From assembly GCA_004297485.1 (NCBI GenBank), contig SCTM01000145.1, forward strand, positions 90,306-154,305: a DNA stretch of 64,000 nucleotides, given 5' to 3'. This stretch comes from Rhodospirillaceae bacterium. Its GTDB lineage: Bacteria; Pseudomonadota; Alphaproteobacteria; Rhodospirillales; Rhodospirillaceae. The translations under genes and the position numbers were made by a program. Positions 1 to 9,379 of the stretch are shown here, piece by piece. The notes below the pieces were generated by a model. It made no database searches. It was not told the origin of the DNA and was given only the letters and a program-made list of their open reading frames with translations. Each line of letters starts with the position of its first letter. The first letter of the stretch is position 1.

Positions 1-357
1 GGCGGCGTAGGGCGAAATCCGTGCCTCCCGTGCCGCCAGGGAGGAAAGGTAGATGAGGCGTGGCGGGGTGGATTGAGCGGCGGCGACTTCGGCAAGGGTC
101 GCGGTCCCGGCCACGTTGGTGGTCATGAACCCGGATCGGGACAAGGCCTTGATCGCCCCAGCGGCGTGAACCACCACGTCCGCACCGTCGAGCAACGCCG
201 CCAGGGCATGCGGGTCACCGAGATCGCCGCGAACCCAGGTAACGGTGGCCGGGGCACCTTGGGGCGGCTGCCCGCGCACCAGCGCCCGCACCTCATGGCC
301 GGCTTCGGTCAGGGTATGGAGCAGCCGCCGGCCGATAAAGCCCGACGCCCCGGTCAC
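1..357 (-). CDS. NAD-dependent epimerase/dehydratase, partial (C-terminus beyond left edge)
   Basis: Reverse-strand translation ...VTGASGFIGRRLLHTLTEAGHEVRALVRG...GDLGDPHALAALLDGADVVVHAAGAIKAL...IYLSSLAAREARISPYAA; Rossmann GxxGxxG; runs off window edge; start codon uncertain. Confidence 0.8.
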   Translation of the reverse strand, partial: MTGASGFIGRRLLHTLTEAGHEVRALVRGQPPQGAPATVTWVRGDLGDPHALAALLDGADVVVHAAGAIKALSRSGFMTTNVAGTATLAEVAAAQSTPPRLIYLSSLAAREARISPYAA

Positions 358-364
358 GGAAACG

Positions 365-438
365 AGTGGAGCGGATTTGACATTCGCTACTGACCTCTCC
401 GGGAACTGCGAGGCGAATGTCAAATCCAACGCTCCACT
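365..438. repeat. REP-like imperfect palindrome R1 (AGTGGAGCGGATTTGACATTCGC ... GCGAATGTCAAATCCAACGCTCCACT)
   Basis: Inverted arms read directly, with a 3-nt bulge in the right arm. Confidence 0.8.
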
Positions 439-456
439 AGAACCTAAGTATTGCTA

Positions 457-526
457 GTGGTCCTTTGATTCTAACATTCGCAAGACAGTCCACCGAACCG
501 GGATGCGAATGTTAGAATCGGACCAC
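457..526. repeat. REP-like palindrome R2 (GTGGTCCTTTGATTCTAACATTCGC ... GCGAATGTTAGAATCGGACCAC)
   Basis: 22 bp arms perfectly complementary except a 3-nt TTT bulge in the left arm; near-identical copy at 56986-57055. Confidence 0.85.
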
Positions 527-537
527 GAGGAGCGGAC

Positions 538-2448
538 TCAGGGCTGCTCCAGAGCGGTCAGTTCGCCGCTCATGAACAAGGTCTTGGCCTTGCCGCGCGC
601 GAGTTTACCCGAGGACGTTTTCGGAAGGCTGCGCGGCGGCACCAACACAACCTCGCAAGCGACGCCCACGGCTTCCATCACCCGCGCCCGCACCTCGGTC
701 ATGAGACGCGTGCGGTCGGCGGCATCGGTCGGTCGGCACTGCACGAGGATTGTCGGACGGTCGCCGCCGTCTTCGGCGGTGAGAACGATGGCGGCGGAGT
801 CCCCCGACCGTAGCCCATCCATATGTTCAACGGTCCACTCGATATCCTGGGGCCAGATATTGCGACCGTTGATGATGAGCATGTCCTTGGCGCGGCCGAC
901 AATCACCAGTTCGTCGGCGATCCAGTAACCGAGGTCGCCCGTATCGAGCCAGCCGTTGTTGAGGGCCTCGGCGGTGGCGTCGGGATCGTTGAAGTATCCT
1001 TGCATGACGCTGGGGCCATGAAAGAAGACGCGGCCGACCTGGCGTTCGCCCAGCACCGCGCCGTCGGGACCGCGAATTTCCATCTGATGTTCGGCAACCA
1101 CCTTGCCGCAGGCCACGAACACGCGGGCGCGATCACCGGCATCGGCGGCGATGGGCACGGCACGGTGGTCCTGGGCCAATGCATCTTTTGCAACATGATC
1201 AATCGTCATGCCGGCGCCGAGTTCGGCAAAGGTCGCCGCGAGCACGCATTCGGCCAGACCATAGCTGGCGCAGAACGCCTTGTCGGAGAATCCATGAGGG
1301 CGGAAAGCGTCGGCGAACTGGAGCATCACCTGGGGCTTGATCATCTCGCCGCCGATGCCGGCGACGCGCCAACGGCTCAAGTCGAGACCGCGCGCGCCCT
1401 CGCCGCGCGTCGATACGCGGCGGGCGCAGAGTTCATAGCCGAACGACGGCGCATAGGACACGGTGCCGCCGTTCTCGCTCAACAGCTTGAGCCACGTCAG
1501 CGGCCGGCGGGCGAAATCCTCAGTGGCCAGATAGTCGACGGTTGCCTGGCTCACCAGCGGGGCGAGCATGAAACCGACCAAGCCCATGTCGTGGAAAAAC
1601 GGCAGCCAGGACACGGCGCGGTCGCCGGCCCGCAGCTTGAGGCCGTCGCGGCACATGGAACGGCCATTGGCCATGAGATTGGCGTGGGTGACACAGACAC
1701 CGGTGGGAAACCGGGTCGAGCCGGAACTGTACTGGATATACGCCAGCATATCCGTGCCGCCGGGACGAACGCCGTCGCTGCGTTCCGGCGCGGCGTTCAG
1801 ATCCGCGCGCGTGCCCACCAGGATCAGATCCAGGCCCGTGCTTGCCTCGGTCACGATCGGGACGAATTCCTGCGCCCCGATGACCAGGCGCGCGCCGGAG
1901 GATTTGATCTGGCCGCGAATCTGATCGACGTAGTTTTCCCGTCGGCCGAACGCCGTCGGCAGCGGTAGCGGCACCGGAATGATGGCGCCGTAGAGACATC
2001 CGAAAAACATGACCAGAAAATCCGGGCCGGTCGCGGCCAGCAAGGCAACGCGATCACCGGGATGTACGCCAGCGCCCGCAAGGCGTCCGGCCATGACAAC
2101 AGCCTGATCCCGCAATTCGCGGTAAGGCAACGCCGTGGCCAGAGTGCCGCGGGCGTCGTAAAAATTGAAGCCGGTCTCGCCGCGCGCCGCATAGTCGAGG
2201 GCCGCGGTAATGGTGGGAAAATCCGCCAGCCGGACAGGGAGATGCGGGCTTTCGCTGGGGGTCGGGACGCGCAGTAACTGCGCCTCCACCGTCCCCGCGG
2301 CCGGCGCGGATGTTGCAAGTACTGATGTCTGCATAGGGCGGGTTGTGGCCAATTCGACGGCGGGGGTCAACTCACCGAATGTAACAATTGTTGCGAGGGC
2401 AGTCACCGGGGGGCGGTCCGGCCAAGGGATTCGGACCGATCCCGGCAC
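538..2448 (-). CDS. fatty acyl-AMP ligase / AMP-binding long-chain acyl-CoA synthetase-like protein
   Basis: YIQYSSGSTRFPTGVCVTHANLMANG, WLPFFHDMGLVG, GWLDTGDLGYW, GRAKDMLIINGRNIWPQDIEW motifs; start may be internal (MQTSV, ~2334). Confidence 0.85.
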   Translation of the reverse strand: MPGSVRIPWPDRPPVTALATIVTFGELTPAVELATTRPMQTSVLATSAPAAGTVEAQLLRVPTPSESPHLPVRLADFPTITAALDYAARGETGFNFYDARGTLATALPYRELRDQAVVMAGRLAGAGVHPGDRVALLAATGPDFLVMFFGCLYGAIIPVPLPLPTAFGRRENYVDQIRGQIKSSGARLVIGAQEFVPIVTEASTGLDLILVGTRADLNAAPERSDGVRPGGTDMLAYIQYSSGSTRFPTGVCVTHANLMANGRSMCRDGLKLRAGDRAVSWLPFFHDMGLVGFMLAPLVSQATVDYLATEDFARRPLTWLKLLSENGGTVSYAPSFGYELCARRVSTRGEGARGLDLSRWRVAGIGGEMIKPQVMLQFADAFRPHGFSDKAFCASYGLAECVLAATFAELGAGMTIDHVAKDALAQDHRAVPIAADAGDRARVFVACGKVVAEHQMEIRGPDGAVLGERQVGRVFFHGPSVMQGYFNDPDATAEALNNGWLDTGDLGYWIADELVIVGRAKDMLIINGRNIWPQDIEWTVEHMDGLRSGDSAAIVLTAEDGGDRPTILVQCRPTDAADRTRLMTEVRARVMEAVGVACEVVLVPPRSLPKTSSGKLARGKAKTLFMSGELTALEQP

Positions 2449-2489
2449 CGGGACCTGAAAATCCAGGCTCCGGTGCCGGGACTCGCTAC

Positions 2490-3353
2490 CTAGAGCCCGG
2501 TTAATTTTTCGGGGTTGCGCACGACATATATCGCCGCGATTTTATCGCCGTCCACGGCGATCGACAGCGTTTGGTCGACCACGCCGTCGAGATAGACCAG
2601 CAGGCCCAGGGCACCGTTAATGGCACGGCCTTGGACACGGACATCCGCCCGCCGCGCGGCGTACTTCCGCGACACCCCAATGTAGAAGCGCGCGATTTTA
2701 TCCGCGCCACGGATGGGGTTCAGCGCCGCGAGTTTCACGCCGCCGCCGTCCGACAGCATAACCGCATCCTCGCGTAGCAAGGCCGCCAGACGCGTCACGT
2801 CGCCACTGGTCACGGCCTCGCCGAAGGCCGCAAGCAGACGTGCGTGCACCTCCGTCGAGGCTGGAGCCGCAGGCCGCGAACCGCGCACGGCCTTCCGCGC
2901 CCGCGCCGCCAGCTGGCGGCAAGCCGCCTCATTCTTGTCCAGGATGGCAGCAACATCGGAGAACGAAGCATCGAAGACATCGTGCAGCAAAAACGCCGCC
3001 CGCTCGGCCGGCGAAAGCCGCTCCAGCGCCAGCAGCAACGCGAAGGAAAGGTCGTCGGCAAGTTCCGTCGCCGCCTCGGGAGACAATGCTTCGGTATCGA
3101 GGACGGGTTCAGGCAGCCATGGACCGACGTAGACTTCACGTTTGGCACGGGCACTCTTCAGGCGGTCGAGACAAAGCCGCGTGACCATGGTGGTCAGAAA
3201 CGCTTCCGGCTTTTCCACGGCGCGGGAGTCGCGAAAACGCAGATAAGCGTCCTGCAACACATCCTCCGCGTCGGCGCGACTGCCGAGCATGCGATAGGCA
3301 AGACCCAGCAGTCGCCCGCGATACGGGGCCAGCGGATCGACATTCGCGTTCAT
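2490..3353 (-). CDS. ECF41-type RNA polymerase sigma factor with C-terminal SnoaL-like extension
   Basis: YRGRLLGLAYRMLGSRADAEDVLQDAYLRF; long C-terminal domain; neighbouring carboxymuconolactone-decarboxylase-like gene. Confidence 0.85.
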   Translation of the reverse strand: MNANVDPLAPYRGRLLGLAYRMLGSRADAEDVLQDAYLRFRDSRAVEKPEAFLTTMVTRLCLDRLKSARAKREVYVGPWLPEPVLDTEALSPEAATELADDLSFALLLALERLSPAERAAFLLHDVFDASFSDVAAILDKNEAACRQLAARARKAVRGSRPAAPASTEVHARLLAAFGEAVTSGDVTRLAALLREDAVMLSDGGGVKLAALNPIRGADKIARFYIGVSRKYAARRADVRVQGRAINGALGLLVYLDGVVDQTLSIAVDGDKIAAIYVVRNPEKLTGL

Positions 3354-3895
3354 GCGGCCCGACCGATGATATCCACAGCCCTGGAGCCAACACTAATCCG
3401 CTGGCACGCCGTGGCGAAGCCGAGACCAGCCTTGACCATCGGGTAGATGCGGCTTCCCTGCAGCGCGAAGGTGAGATCGACAACACCCCTTTCACCCCAC
3501 CGCGCACGCACCGCCTGGCGCGCTTCGTCCGCGTCCGCCGACCCTGACACAATCGCTGTGGCAAAGCGGAACCCGAGCGCGGTATCCGCCGCCATCGCGT
3601 CAAGGTCGGCTTTCAATACTGCCTCGATCTGCGCATCGTTCATCCCTGCCTCACGCGCCATGTTGACGACAATCTGCGTACAAGGCCCACAATCTTCGAT
3701 CAGCGTACCTACGAGCTTGGCAGCATAGGATGCGGCGACGGGCACGACCTCACGATGCGCAGCGAGCTTGGTCACGGCCCCGAACTTTCGGAACGCAACC
3801 GGCGAGATATCGTACATCGCCCTAAGATAACTTGCATCGTAGTCATAGCGCTTCTCGAAGGCGGTGATCATACGCTGGACAAGGAATCTGAACAT
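3350..3895 (-). CDS. carboxymuconolactone decarboxylase/AhpD-like protein (CxxC)
   Basis: DCGPCTQIVVNMAREAGM motif; coupled to ECF41 gene; internal ATG of ORF 3350..4075. Confidence 0.75.
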   Translation of the reverse strand: MFRFLVQRMITAFEKRYDYDASYLRAMYDISPVAFRKFGAVTKLAAHREVVPVAASYAAKLVGTLIEDCGPCTQIVVNMAREAGMNDAQIEAVLKADLDAMAADTALGFRFATAIVSGSADADEARQAVRARWGERGVVDLTFALQGSRIYPMVKAGLGFATACQRISVGSRAVDIIGRAA

Positions 3896-4266
3896 TAGAC
3901 TTCTCCTTTGCGCGGCCAAGTGATGACGAGGCCGAGGAACGCCGGCACCGCGATGGCCACGGCGACCGCCGCGCGATCCATATGGCCTTGGAACAAATCC
4001 GAAAGGTGAAACAGTGCGTGGAACACGATGAAGCCCGACGCCCCCAATGCGATGAGCTTCAAATTGGGCCGCCACGCAAAAGCCAGAAAAGCAAGGCCAC
4101 CCGCCAGGAAGGCAAAACCTACATCCATTACAAAGTGGGGGTTGAACGGCCCGGTGGCGGCCGCGCCGGGTGTGGCCATGAACCAGGCTTCCGGTGCCGT
4201 CAGCATATGAAATCCATTGGCGGTGTAGAACACGCCAAGCAGGCCCGCGATGATCCGAAATAGCAT
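3895..4266 (-). CDS. small membrane protein (DoxX/DUF4345-like)
   Basis: Hydrophobic segments; strong SD (AGGAGG) before MLFRIIAGLLGVFYTANGFHM. Confidence 0.65.
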   Translation of the reverse strand: MLFRIIAGLLGVFYTANGFHMLTAPEAWFMATPGAAATGPFNPHFVMDVGFAFLAGGLAFLAFAWRPNLKLIALGASGFIVFHALFHLSDLFQGHMDRAAVAVAIAVPAFLGLVITWPRKGEV

Positions 4267-4304
4267 TTTACCTCCTGAGCAACATTCCTGTGTCGACCCC
4301 ATAA

Positions 4305-4331
4305 GACGAGCCAGGCTGGCCCGTTGTGACA
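4305..4331 (-). promoter_or_regulatory. ECF41-type promoter TGTCACA-N16-CGTC
   Basis: Reverse strand reads TTGTCACAACGGGCCAGCCTGGCTCGTC; 16-nt spacer counted; upstream of the ECF41 operon. Confidence 0.75.
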
Positions 4332-5360
4332 AGAAAATTTTGGCAATCGGATAAATGGCGTCGAACGTCCGCCGGCAGCGGGACTATGCTAACTCTGTGG
4401 GAAGCAACATGGCTGAAGGCAATCGGGATGGGAGAACAACCGATACCAGGGACGACGCCCGGCATGGCAGGCAACGCCGGGCCTATCCCCGCCGCCGCCG
4501 GGATCGGGCTGCGAACCCGGCACATGCCTACCCTGGCGAACCAAGACACCGGAACGGCACTGACCGTCCCCTGGCTTGAGATCCACAGCGAGAACTTCCT
4601 GTGTGCCGGTGGGCCGCGCCGCGCCATGATCGCGGCCATCGCCGAGCGGTATCCCCTCAGTTGTCATGGGGTGGGTCTGTCCCTGGGCTCGGCCGAAGGT
4701 CTGGATCAGGGTCACTTGGAGCGTCTCGCCACACTGTATGGTTGGCTGAATCCGGGGCTGGTCTCCGAGCACCTGTCGTGGAGCGTGACCGGCGGCGACT
4801 ATCTCAACGATCTGCTGCCCCTGCCCTATACGCCCACAACTCTTGACACCGTCTGCCGCAACGTCGACCGCGCACAGTCGGCTTTTGGCCGGGCGATCCT
4901 GGTGGAAAATCCTTCCGCCTATCTGACCTTTCCCGCCTCAACCATGCGTGAGGCCGACTTTCTCAACGCCCTGGTCACACGTGCGGGCTGCGGACTGCTG
5001 CTGGACGTCAACAACATCTACGTCACGGCCACCAACACCTGTGATGGCGGTGACGTGCTCGACAGCGCCCGCGCCTACATCGATGAGGTTCCGCCAAAAG
5101 CGGTAGGAGAGATTCACCTCGCTGGTCACAGCATCACGGGCGGCGATGATGACCGCGTTCTTATCGACACTCACAGCACGTTGGTTTGCGAGGACGTCTG
5201 GACGCTTTACCGGTACGCCGTGGCGCGCCTGGGCCCCCGGCCCACATTGATTGAATGGGACCTTGACGTGCCGGAACTGCCGGTGCTGCTCGGCGAAGCC
5301 GTACAGGCCCAGGCCATACTCTCCACCCATGAGAATGGGGGTGGACGCCGTGTTGCTTGA
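4326..5360 (+). CDS. MNIO/DUF692 family multinuclear iron-dependent oxidase (BufB/MbnB-like)
   Basis: AGIGLRTRHM, LEIHSENF, HGVGLSLGS, LVSEHLSWS, LLLDVNNIYV, GEIHLAGH motifs; N-terminal start uncertain. Confidence 0.85.
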   Translation: MTRKFWQSDKWRRTSAGSGTMLTLWEATWLKAIGMGEQPIPGTTPGMAGNAGPIPAAAGIGLRTRHMPTLANQDTGTALTVPWLEIHSENFLCAGGPRRAMIAAIAERYPLSCHGVGLSLGSAEGLDQGHLERLATLYGWLNPGLVSEHLSWSVTGGDYLNDLLPLPYTPTTLDTVCRNVDRAQSAFGRAILVENPSAYLTFPASTMREADFLNALVTRAGCGLLLDVNNIYVTATNTCDGGDVLDSARAYIDEVPPKAVGEIHLAGHSITGGDDDRVLIDTHSTLVCEDVWTLYRYAVARLGPRPTLIEWDLDVPELPVLLGEAVQAQAILSTHENGGGRRVA

Positions 5361-6105
5361 ACTACAGCGGGAGTTTCGCGCCGCCGTCCTAGGGACCGAC
5401 GACGGCGTGCTTGGCATCCAGGTCGCCGCGCCACGCGGCATAGCGGCGGCGCGCATCGAGATTTATCGCAACACCGTACAGGCAAGCCTTGCCGAGGTTC
5501 TCGCAGCAGCATTTCCGGCGGTGCAACGTATCGTCGGACCGGCTTTCTTCGACGCGTTGGCGCGCATGTTCATCGCGGCAGAGCCGCCGCGCGCGCCGCA
5601 GCTTTCGATTTACGGCAGCGCTTTCCCGGCGTTCATAACCGTCGCAAGCCAGGAACATCACCTGCCCTACCTGCCCGACGTGGCACGGCTGGAGTGGGCG
5701 CGCAGCGAAAGTTATTTTGCCGCCGATGCGCCCCAGTTGGATCCGGCGGAATTGACACGACATGGGGAACGGATCGGCGAAGCTTGCTTCCACCTGCATT
5801 CGGCCGCGCGATTGATCCGGTCGTCATTTCCCATCGTGACGATCTGGGAGATGAATCAACCGGAAAATGCCGAGGTGCCGCACATCGACATGTCCATGGG
5901 CGAAAGCGCGCTGGTCTCACGGCCGGGAATGCATGTGGTCACGCGGCGTATATCCGAAGGCGACGCGGATCTGATCGAGGCCCTCGCCAATGGTGCGGCC
6001 CTAGGTACCGCGGCGGAAGCGGCGCTGAGCCGGGAGCCGGGCTTTGATCTCCAGCAGGCACTGGAGCAGCATCTGCGCCACGGGACGTTTTCAGGTGCGC
6101 AGTAA
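5329..6105 (+). CDS. DUF2063 putative DNA-binding-domain protein (BufC-like MNIO partner)
   Basis: LLELQREFRAAVLG...RIEIYRNTVQASLAEVLAAAFPAVQRIVG; overlaps MNIO 3' end. Confidence 0.8.
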   Translation: MRMGVDAVLLELQREFRAAVLGTDDGVLGIQVAAPRGIAAARIEIYRNTVQASLAEVLAAAFPAVQRIVGPAFFDALARMFIAAEPPRAPQLSIYGSAFPAFITVASQEHHLPYLPDVARLEWARSESYFAADAPQLDPAELTRHGERIGEACFHLHSAARLIRSSFPIVTIWEMNQPENAEVPHIDMSMGESALVSRPGMHVVTRRISEGDADLIEALANGAALGTAAEAALSREPGFDLQQALEQHLRHGTFSGAQ

Positions 6106-6117
6106 CCGGAAAGCGTC

Positions 6118-7833
6118 CTAGCCCTTCATATCGAAGCCGGTGCGGGCGAGCAGCGTGTAGAAATCCTTGATCGCCTTTTCCTTGTCGGCGGGATCGGCGA
6201 TGCCGTCGGTAAATTCGGTGATGAAATCCTTGCGCCGCAGATAGTTCACGACAGCGTCGCGGGTGATGGCGGTCGCTTTGCCAACGGTCAGCACGCCGGA
6301 GGACGCAAAGCTCACCAGTCGCAGGGCACGGTCGCGGAACGAAAGCTTGCTGTCGTCCAGGCGTTGAATCACGTTCTCGGAAATAATGTACTCCGAGACC
6401 AACGCGTCGAACGCATTGGCGAGCGGTATTTTGAAGCGGTCTTCAAGCAACGAGTCCAGCACCAGGCGCTGGATGGCGGCGGTTTCCTGCAAACGCGTCT
6501 TCTCCGTCCGCGCCTCAGGTGCGACCTTTCGGATGGTGTCGAACTGCTGGACCAATGCGCGAATATGCACTTCGATCGAACCGCGCACTTCCGCTTCGGC
6601 CTTGTTGTCATAGAGGGACAGGAGATAGACGAACTTATGCTTGCCGGATTTTACAAGCCCGCATATGCCCTCGATCGCCTTCTTGCGTCCGGTGACACCA
6701 CCGACGTTATTCATACGCGCCCACCGTTCGGCGAGGCCGTTGGCGATGAGACTGCCGCCAATGACGCCATGGTCGGTCACGAGGCGATCGAGGAGTGTGA
6801 CAAAGAAGTCCTTGTCGGGACCGATTTCCTCGCTGCTGGTAAGTCGAACCGGGCCCTTCAGGTCGCGTGCGACGCGGTCGAACAGGGCCGCCTTGGATCG
6901 CGGAAGTTTGTCCTCGGCGAATAGCGTATTGAGCAATGACACCAATTCGACCGCGGCGAATTTCGTGGGCACGCACTTGCCGTGGATCAGGTCGAGGACG
7001 CGCATGATCCCATCGCCCATGTGTTTGGAGATGCCGATCACATCCTTAATGACCGTGCGCGCCATAAGGATATCGGCCATCATCTCGTCGACCATGGCCA
7101 GGGATCGCTCGTCCTGCTCCGAGCGTGCCAGCGGCAATAGACCCGATATCTTGCCGATCCAGCCCTGCCAGTTGAGCGATACCTTGACCAGCGCCATGTT
7201 GGCGAGGAACTGACGCTCATCGGGATCGGCGACTTTGGCATCAATGCGCGCAAGGACTGCGTCAAGCGTCGAACCCTTGAGTTCCGCGACGGGCTTGCCC
7301 TCGGCCTCGCGTGCACGTTTGGCCAGCGTGTCGATCGCGGCGAACAGAACCTCGCGACGCTTGCGCGTGTCCTCGCCGGTGGTGCGCGCCTGAAGTGCGG
7401 CGACCTTGTCGACCGCGGAAGGGACAAGTGTGTCGAGATTGATAATGCGCTTTAGATTGGAAGCACTGTGAAGCAATTCGAGCGGTGTCAGCTCGAACTT
7501 TTCCACGTACTTGGAAAACAGCCGCCCGATGGTGACCCGCGCCGCCGTCTTGTAATAGTCGGTGATGCGATCACAAACCGGCGCGCTGTCGATCGGCTGG
7601 ACGGAGAGATCGTCGTCCTTCTCGGCCTGCTTCATCTCCTTGAAGATTTCGGTCTCGCGGCGGCTGTCCGAGGCGAAGTGCGATTCCTTGACGATCCGCA
7701 CGCCGACAATGTGTTTCAGGGCAAGGAGATCCTTGGCTTTTTGGCGCGCCGATTCCTCGCTAGGCATGAGCTCATTAATGGCCCAATGCCCCTTGTCGTA
7801 GATCTGTACCTCGTATGCGACCCGACCCGCCAC
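6118..7833 (-). CDS. hypothetical protein (571 aa, no recognised domain)
   Basis: Long ORF, convergent with the DUF2063 gene. Confidence 0.7.
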   Translation of the reverse strand: MAGRVAYEVQIYDKGHWAINELMPSEESARQKAKDLLALKHIVGVRIVKESHFASDSRRETEIFKEMKQAEKDDDLSVQPIDSAPVCDRITDYYKTAARVTIGRLFSKYVEKFELTPLELLHSASNLKRIINLDTLVPSAVDKVAALQARTTGEDTRKRREVLFAAIDTLAKRAREAEGKPVAELKGSTLDAVLARIDAKVADPDERQFLANMALVKVSLNWQGWIGKISGLLPLARSEQDERSLAMVDEMMADILMARTVIKDVIGISKHMGDGIMRVLDLIHGKCVPTKFAAVELVSLLNTLFAEDKLPRSKAALFDRVARDLKGPVRLTSSEEIGPDKDFFVTLLDRLVTDHGVIGGSLIANGLAERWARMNNVGGVTGRKKAIEGICGLVKSGKHKFVYLLSLYDNKAEAEVRGSIEVHIRALVQQFDTIRKVAPEARTEKTRLQETAAIQRLVLDSLLEDRFKIPLANAFDALVSEYIISENVIQRLDDSKLSFRDRALRLVSFASSGVLTVGKATAITRDAVVNYLRRKDFITEFTDGIADPADKEKAIKDFYTLLARTGFDMKG

Positions 7834-8191
7834 CGTCGTACCCCCGGCCGCCTTCTGCAGCCCGCTCTAATACCCCACCGCCCACGCGTTCAGCCCAGAC
7901 TTCGTCTGGCGAACATCGGGAACAGGCGGAGCACGATTTGTAACAAATTCCGCCATTTTTCCAACCCCAATCGCGGGCGCATGACCAAGTCTCGTGGGAT
8001 ATATCCCAATGGGCGGCGCGGCAAATCCCGCGTCTCAACGCCGAAGACGGAGGTACCGAGAGTACCACCGTCATAGGCCTAAAATCATGCCGCCTTGGCC
8101 CGATGGCCGGGAAAACCGGCCGATTCCGGCCAAATGTGGTGGGATTCTTAAGGTTTTGCAGCAACGCTGATGGGACGCAGGAGGACGTGCC

Positions 8192-8947
8192 ATGGCTGCT
8201 ACGAAAACCTGGGATGCCACGCGACCGGCTGTTATGCGCGCCATGGCGGGCATATTGGCCGTGGCGCTGCTTTTGTCATTCACGGCCTGTGACAACGATG
8301 CGGAGCGTCAAGTCAAAGGCCTGAAGATGCAGGTCCAGGATCTCTACGGCGCCAAGGATTTCACCAAGGGCCTGGACGTATCGCAAAAGGGCTTCGCGCT
8401 CGCGCGCAAGGTCATGGGCGACACCGCCCCGGATACCTTGTACTTCGCGCAGGCCATATCCGAAAACCAACTGGGATTGCATAACGCGCAAGGCGCGATG
8501 CGCGCCCTGAAACAGGAACTGGCGTTACGTAGCAACGCCGGCCAGTCCGAGAAAAAACTTCAGTCGCATCGCACGCTTTTGATCAAACTCGCGCAGGAAA
8601 GCGGCGACTCATCCACGGCCATCGACCAGACCGTCATTATTGCCAAGGCCGTCGGCATGGGCTCGGGCAAGGAGCCCCAGCCAACCTACAAGGCGGACAC
8701 CGACTATCCGCCCGATCTTTACCGGCAACACGTCGAAGGTGACGTGGAGATCGCGTTCGATCTCGACGAAGACGGAAAGCCCGTCGGGGCACGCGTGTCC
8801 AAGGCAACGCCGCCCAATGTGTTCGATTCCGCCGCGCTCGAAAGCTTCCGGAAATGGCGCTTCACGCCCTACATCGAAAACGATGCGCCGGTCTCATCAA
8901 CCGGCCACCACTTCACCTTGGCTTTCCGCATGGGCCGGGCGGGGTAG
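8192..8947 (+). CDS. TonB C-terminal-domain lipoprotein
   Basis: Lipobox-like LLLSFTAC; C-terminal GDVEIAFDLDEDGKPVGARVSKATPPNVFDSAALESFRKWRFTP. Confidence 0.75.
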   Translation: MAATKTWDATRPAVMRAMAGILAVALLLSFTACDNDAERQVKGLKMQVQDLYGAKDFTKGLDVSQKGFALARKVMGDTAPDTLYFAQAISENQLGLHNAQGAMRALKQELALRSNAGQSEKKLQSHRTLLIKLAQESGDSSTAIDQTVIIAKAVGMGSGKEPQPTYKADTDYPPDLYRQHVEGDVEIAFDLDEDGKPVGARVSKATPPNVFDSAALESFRKWRFTPYIENDAPVSSTGHHFTLAFRMGRAG

Positions 8948-8957
8948 GACCCAACGA

Positions 8958-9290
8958 CTATTGCGCTTCCTGCAGGCAGCTCGTGGCGATGGCCATCACC
9001 TTGTCCATGACATCCTTGGGCGGCGTCTGGCTGTTGAGACTGGCCTGGGCGTAAGCTTCCATGTCGGACGTACTGAGCTTGGTGCTTGTGTCGCGAACCA
9101 GGCAGTTGCACAGCTTGGACTTATCGCCGGACACGCTGCCTGCGCCCTGCGCCAGAAAGCCGCTGCAGATGGCCAGCATGGGATTGCTTGCCGCGCCGCC
9201 GGCCGACGACGATACGGATTGGGCGCGCGCGGCCACGGACACAGTTGTGATCGCTGAAACGCTCACGATGATGGCAAGGCGGCGAATCAT
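8958..9290 (-). CDS. hypothetical secreted protein
   Basis: Signal peptide MIRRLAIIVSVSAITTVSVAARAQ; conserved-looking cysteines. Confidence 0.55.
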   Translation of the reverse strand: MIRRLAIIVSVSAITTVSVAARAQSVSSSAGGAASNPMLAICSGFLAQGAGSVSGDKSKLCNCLVRDTSTKLSTSDMEAYAQASLNSQTPPKDVMDKVMAIATSCLQEAQ

Positions 9291-9379
9291 GGCCAGGCCT
9301 CCATGGCTGTCTGCGGGCGGCACGCACGCATGCCTACCATAAGGTATTTTGCCGTGCGGCGGGAGGCCATCGATTTTGT

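Noticed and set aside
823-1968. 381-aa plus-strand ORF
   Set aside because: Antisense to the acyl-AMP/CoA ligase with well-preserved motifs.
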